Assembly: GCA_934281515.1 (NCBI GenBank)
Contig: CAKQXG010000070.1
Location: 1-10,085 of the forward strand
Direction of reading: 5' to 3'
Source of the DNA: an uncultured Clostridia bacterium
GTDB taxonomy: Bacteria; Bacillota; Clostridia; Christensenellales; CAG-314
Length of the DNA: 10,085 bases
Positions within the stretch are counted from its first letter, which is position 1. Each line of letters begins with the position of its first letter. This document shows positions 7,501 through 10,085 of this stretch, piece by piece. The notes under the pieces are model-generated. The model was not told where the DNA came from and ran no database searches. It saw only the letters and a program-made list of their open reading frames with translations. The position numbers and the translations under genes were made by a program.

Positions 7501-8060
7501 ACATTCCGAATAACGACGCTTTCAAGATTGTTTGTACAAATATCGAGGTTGAAATGCAACCGATTTACCACAAAAATCTAAGCGGTAAGTTTACGATCAA
7601 AAACCTTGGTAGCAACACAAATATCGTCTACGACAATACACGTCAAAAAGATAATGTCTGCCTACGTACCGCAACGGAAGAAGATGTCAACCCGGATAGC
7701 GATTTTACATTAGAAAAAGTAGAAAAAGACGGAGTCATTTACTATCGTATTATATCATCCGACGGCAAGTATCTCACGTTTAATGCATGGTTTTCTATGA
7801 CATGGGAGGATGCGACGGAACCTGGCGACAACACATTGTGGCACTTTCAAGAAGTTTGCGGAGTGGAAAACGGCTACTTGATTTCTGCATACGGTCAATA
7901 TTGGCTGTCTAATGACGGTAAAACAAAATTCCAAGTCTTGTATCCCGATTACCAAGGGCTGAAAGGACTTCCGTCCACAAACTATCTTTACAGCGAGGTT
8001 AACTATGCAAATGAGTATATTTGTTACTACCGTGTTTGGCAATTAAACGTAGTGGCGTAA
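4593..8060 (+). CDS. Large repeat-containing surface lipoprotein, putative glycan binding
   Basis: Starting at the ATG 7 bases after AAGGAG gives 1155 residues; an upstream in-frame TTG at 4530 is rejected because the signal peptide begins here. Residues 1-23 form a lipoprotein signal (lipobox FAAC, Cys23). Residues about 35-112 resemble a bacterial Ig-like domain (VVGEKFDNTGMVVTAVYSDK). Two fibronectin-III-like domains follow (about 115-195 and 196-276; ISWGAVNGATAYEVYIDG, VVTWQAVEKADKYVVYVND). Residues 280-420 look like a single beta-trefoil-type module with G(R/K)YL turns. Two long homologous repeats fill 436-802 and 803-1155. No catalytic domain is recognised. It is probably anchored outside the membrane and binds polysaccharide for the importer. 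Domain assignments are by eye; the trefoil reading is tentative. Confidence 0.85.
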   Translation: MNKKLLAAALLVCLAVCLCFAACQPTEERPQEVVLNEIKVTTPPTKTTYVVGEKFDNTGMVVTAVYSDKTEKAVTNYTFAPTDELGVSDKEIVVTYTEKSITKSASVAITVAEATPDSIDAPIVVLGEDRISWGAVNGATAYEVYIDGTLVDTVTTTEYALDLASGSYEITVKATFVKGDKKVTSEASNTVNYIYNSQLGAPLLAVNDNVVTWQAVEKADKYVVYVNDEEKQTITETSYTVAETDIGVYKIAVVAKDSTGERTDSDKSNVVSYIVKVDLTKAITVVNNGKVLSLNASRSFAEAENDYTTSTDATSLLAEAVGDNYALRTFDGRYLVYVPSSSVMENRTWVFADKLQADNQNFIWKLTLSEGTANEYTISSVGAGLDNALAVVDGNVFVDMLSTPTTNAEQRKFVINQSTTSVDDFADAQYAVSEPFDITKPFVGYYESLSTETDRYLGIKNEEYIGTNSSIANYLSERTEFSPYVDTSVICNSIFQFESVSASLTVADKTYNENLYRIRTYAGKYLTTVKGNYINGGGDDFVTAIDSNIENLWQIWYVPTISEGVVRLQNLGHLYDWQSSSQDISGHALCNRNLEKGITGFYNTANLPETGIYYNLIVSNVDVPMNKVDFTDLSGKTYFITSVYDKANRVTVAQRDTMYIDAYVQEKSAEFKFTLEKATTANYGNVYYVKYANGQYLTFNSWANTGLSDFTGADNQKFVFNQIAGIKDGYTIHPLLGGKYPDVAGIDNLTVYFANYPDVNKPGVEQYGLYSEVMSAYHCNWFQRMFVLETTTEETFVKETKVFDLTKPLFMGIKNAIDYNGSYLGLHDTYTGTSGKVENYLTTLNILSALEDKTSCVFQFEPIDDREGWSITVGSTTFKDNLYRIRTYNGKYLTAVSGLYVNGPATNDYIGAYELDTDNMWQVWHIASQNDNVLELQNFGAVYAWNNDQLYFVNRNYDLSQDGATGFWNYIPNNDAFKIVCTNIEVEMQPIYHKNLSGKFTIKNLGSNTNIVYDNTRQKDNVCLRTATEEDVNPDSDFTLEKVEKDGVIYYRIISSDGKYLTFNAWFSMTWEDATEPGDNTLWHFQEVCGVENGYLISAYGQYWLSNDGKTKFQVLYPDYQGLKGLPSTNYLYSEVNYANEYICYYRVWQLNVVA
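5898..6998 (+). repeat. Protein repeat copy A (residues 436-802)
   Basis: The first of two tandem copies begins FDITKP (436) and has two halves. The first carries YLGI, FQFE, NLYRIRTYAGKYLT, NLWQIW and LQNLG-Y-W. The second begins at DLSGKTY (632) and carries FTLEK, GQYLTFNSW, GIKDGY and LYSEV. These blocks recur in the same order in copy B. GKYLT and QYLTF turns with regular W and F positions resemble ricin-type trefoil lectins, but the halves are longer than a standard trefoil. Confidence 0.8.
6999..8057 (+). repeat. Protein repeat copy B (residues 803-1155)
   Basis: The second copy starts FDLTKP (803), 367 residues after copy A, and runs to the C-terminus. Shared blocks in order are YLGL, FQFE, NLYRIRTYNGKYLT, NMWQVW, LQNFG-Y-W, NRN, LSGKFTI (996), FTLEK, GKYLTFNAW, GVENGY, YPD and LYSEV. 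The DNA has diverged to short identical stretches only, such as TATCGTATTCGTAC at both YRIRT sites, so the duplication is old. Confidence 0.8.
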
Positions 8061-8416
8061 CAAGTAATTTTAGGCGGTTGTACAACTCGGTTGCATATTT
8101 CCACCGTTAATAGAACGTTTACGCCGCTAATCGTTAGGGTGCGGCAAACGACTTTCAAGTGCGTTCTGTGCGTGTCATGTTGTTTGTCTTCCTCAAACAA
8201 GCCGTGTCTTTGCAACAATTACGCTTTGTTGTAAACTATGCGGTCGACTTAGCGGCGTAAAAAAACTATGTGTAGCAAATAAATCAAGATACCCAAAGCA
8301 AGAATAGAGCGGAGGATGTATTCCATAAGGATATTCTTTCTTCTATACATTATGATGACCATTCAAGCGGTATGTTCTACTAAGGATGGAAATACGTGGG
8401 ATTATTAGGAGTGAAA
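8061..8416 (+). other. Non-coding gap with structured RNA or DNA element
   Basis: This 356-bp gap has no convincing gene. Its first part contains the perfect palindrome GTTGTACAAC (8077-8086). The centre (8118-8261) has the inverted repeats annotated separately. Its last part is AT-rich, with an SD-like GGAGG directly abutting an ATG at 8316 and a 30-codon ORF of doubtful reality, then AGGAG at 8407-8411 for the next gene. No clear promoter or U-tract terminator was found. Confidence 0.6.
8118..8261 (+). ncRNA. Possible multibranch structured element
   Basis: TTTACGCCGCTAA (8118-8130) is a perfect 13-bp inverse complement of TTAGCGGCGTAAA (8249-8261), with three more pairs (8131-8133 with 8245-8247) after one bulged C. 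Three local hairpins lie inside: 8147-8165 (bulged, small loop), 8180-8200 (7 bp, TTGTTTG with CAAACAA) and 8209-8235 (10 bp with one G-U). The result is a closed four-way junction. It may be an RNA in the 3' leader/trailer between the two lipoprotein genes or the remnant of a small mobile element with terminal inverted repeats; no target duplication is evident. The pairing is seen; the class is not recognised. Confidence 0.45.
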
Positions 8417-10085
8417 ATGAAAAGAAAAATTACGGCAACGATATTGATGGTGTTGCTAATTTGTGTGTTTTTTTGTTTGACATCTTGCAAAAAGGATGAC
8501 AAGCAAGTTTCGTATGTCGATGCCGATTTATTCTGGAAAACCTCGGAGTGTTCGTCTGTTATTTATTCCGTACAGGCGGACAAACTAACACAACAAGAGT
8601 TGGAAACAATAGTTTCATTGCAAGGTATAGTGGCACAAACATCGCCGTCCATTTACATAAATTGTGACAAAGATACGGCGTTTTGGTTGAAGGACGGTCG
8701 TGCTAAATACGGTTGGCAAGTGGTGGACGTTACCGATATTTGGCAGTTGATAGACTCTTTTAGGTCTTACTTGGCAAACGGCAAATACGTTTTGTACGAC
8801 AGCACGGCAGACAAAGGCGTATCGTATATCAATCAATCCGTAAACTATGCAACCGTTGTCGCAGGCGCGGAAAAATATCTAATGATTTCGCAAAGTTTAC
8901 AAGCCTTGGCTGAACAAAAAGGCTTGACTTTAGGAAAGGACGTGCGAAACTCGTCCACAAAAGAAATTTTTGACGAATACAAAGATTCGTTGACAACAAA
9001 GTATTTAATTCACCAAAATCCCACCAAGTGGCAGTTGAGAGATTATGCGATAGCCGGCAAAGCGATGTGTTTTTACAGCGACTTTTATGATGGTAGCTCT
9101 GAAGTTAAAAACGAGATTGTAGAGTGGGCAGATGTCAATTGTCCCGTGCTCGGTTGGACGGAAAACGAAGTTAATTTTGTGGCGTTTAATTCGATTAACA
9201 GCAAATTTACTGTAGCCGCCGACTGGTCTACCAACCTTTCGTTATTCGCATCGTTGAAATCGCAATCAAACAAACCGAAAAACTATGTCGAAAGGCAACT
9301 TACTGCCGAGAAAGGAAAACATTACCTTGCAATAGTAATGAGTGACGGAGACAATCTTCAATGGATGCAAAACGGCTTTGCCACTGATGCCAAGTATTTC
9401 GGTTCACAATATCGCGGAAACTATCCTGTTACTTGGACAATCTCTCCGAGTATGTACAATTTGGCTCCGCAAGTGATGGACTATTTGTATGCTAACGGCA
9501 GTGAACGTGATCAATTTATTTGCGGTCCGAGCGGCGTGGGCTACGTAAACGTTGCAGACTACAACGCCGACAGTTTGGCAAGTTATGCTCAAATTAGTGC
9601 AAGCTACCTAAAACAAACGGGAATGGAATACATCAACTTTTTGGACGGCGCTGCAAACAAAAACTCACTTGGCGAATTTGCAAAATACGACAGCGTAAAA
9701 GGTGGAGTTTGGTCTGTCGGCAACAAATACATCGAGGGCGACGGGGCAGTCTATTGGATAAATGACAAACCTTTTGTAACAATGAGGGAAACGTTGTGGC
9801 GCGAGATTGGAAACGACGAAGACAACCAATACTACGGCTTTACCGAAAGAGTCGCTCAACGCATAAATAGCTACAAAACGGATCCGACTCGTATCGAAGG
9901 GTATACGGTTTTGGTAGCGCACGCCTGGTCAATAGGTAGCATGGACTATATCAATCGTTTTGTTCAAAACTTGGATGAACACGTGGAACTTGTTACCGTT
10001 GGCGAATTATTGGACTTGGTTGACAAAAACGTTCCGCATACCGATGTCGACTACTTGAACGATATTCAACCGAGTGACATAAAAG
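8417..10085 (+). CDS. GxGYxYP-family putative glycoside hydrolase lipoprotein, 3' end missing
   Basis: The frame is open from the ATG to the window end, 556 codons, so the C-terminus is missing. AGGAG (8407-8411) precedes the start by 5 bases. Residues 1-24 are a lipoprotein signal peptide with lipobox LTSC (Cys24). The remainder matches the GxGYxYP two-domain family: an N-terminal domain (about 35-290), then the C-terminal part with IVMSDGDNLQW (306-316), TWTISPSMYNLAPQVMDYLY, CGPSGVGYVNV (369-379) and HAWSIGSMDY (502-511). The signature GxGYxYP is altered to GVGYVNV. The family is linked to carbohydrate degradation loci and predicted to be hydrolytic, but the reaction is not established. 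The conserved MSDGDN acidic residues (Asp310, Asp312) are candidate functional residues. The secreted, anchored form and the transporter upstream suggest extracellular glycan processing. Confidence 0.88.
   Translation, partial: MKRKITATILMVLLICVFFCLTSCKKDDKQVSYVDADLFWKTSECSSVIYSVQADKLTQQELETIVSLQGIVAQTSPSIYINCDKDTAFWLKDGRAKYGWQVVDVTDIWQLIDSFRSYLANGKYVLYDSTADKGVSYINQSVNYATVVAGAEKYLMISQSLQALAEQKGLTLGKDVRNSSTKEIFDEYKDSLTTKYLIHQNPTKWQLRDYAIAGKAMCFYSDFYDGSSEVKNEIVEWADVNCPVLGWTENEVNFVAFNSINSKFTVAADWSTNLSLFASLKSQSNKPKNYVERQLTAEKGKHYLAIVMSDGDNLQWMQNGFATDAKYFGSQYRGNYPVTWTISPSMYNLAPQVMDYLYANGSERDQFICGPSGVGYVNVADYNADSLASYAQISASYLKQTGMEYINFLDGAANKNSLGEFAKYDSVKGGVWSVGNKYIEGDGAVYWINDKPFVTMRETLWREIGNDEDNQYYGFTERVAQRINSYKTDPTRIEGYTVLVAHAWSIGSMDYINRFVQNLDEHVELVTVGELLDLVDKNVPHTDVDYLNDIQPSDIK

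Noticed and set aside
8027..8218. Minus-strand ORF spanning the end of the large lipoprotein and the gap
   Set aside because: Overlaps coding sequence and the inverted repeats; no ribosome site or family resemblance.
8118..8261. Integron attC-like recombination site
   Set aside because: The inverted repeats lack the paired RYYYAAC and GTTRRRY core sites, and no cassette or integrase is present.
8321..8349. Promoter for the last gene with TATACA at 8344-8349
   Set aside because: The sequence 17 bp upstream (TTCCAT) is a poor -35, so the match is no better than chance in AT-rich DNA.
9085..9922. Several minus-strand ORFs under the last gene
   Set aside because: The + strand frame is open throughout and matches a known family; these are antisense shadows.

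Overview
The window looks like a carbohydrate-acquisition locus from a Gram-positive anaerobe, most likely an uncultured Clostridia-type Bacillota. This is inferred from three secreted proteins with lipobox signal peptides, strong AGGAG-type ribosome binding sites, AT-rich spacers around genes of moderate GC, a CUT1-type sugar ABC importer without its own ATPase, and no outer-membrane components. All six long genes lie on the + strand. There is no tRNA, rRNA, CRISPR array or transposase.

Layout: 1-158 is a leader with two adjacent strong hairpins ahead of a LacI-family repressor gene (159-1142). The 249-bp gap that follows holds a near-consensus extended -10 promoter (1245-1273), two copies of a CG-centred palindrome typical of LacI-family operators (one on the transcription start, one 65 bp downstream), and a leader RNA able to form competing hairpins around a strong Shine-Dalgarno and a seven-codon ORF. 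Next come the transporter genes: substrate-binding lipoprotein (1392-2624) and two inner-membrane permeases (2688-3602 and 3595-4452, overlapping by 8 bp). After a 140-bp gap with a UUCG-tetraloop hairpin comes a 1155-residue lipoprotein (4593-8060) with an Ig-like domain, two fibronectin-III-like domains, a single trefoil-like module and two large tandem repeats, with no catalytic domain recognised. A 356-bp non-coding gap (8061-8416) contains a 144-nt region that can fold into a closed multibranch structure. The last gene (8417 to beyond the window end) is a lipoprotein of the GxGYxYP putative glycoside hydrolase family, cut by the window edge.

Proposed logic (inference): the repressor senses a sugar and controls the importer promoter. 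The two large surface lipoproteins would bind and possibly cleave a polysaccharide or host glycan, and the importer would take up the oligosaccharide with a shared MsmX-type ATPase encoded elsewhere. The substrate cannot be read from the sequence. The least explained parts are the three-arm leader at 1276-1357, the structured gap at 8050-8261, the tandem-repeat lipoprotein, and the variant signature motif in the last gene.
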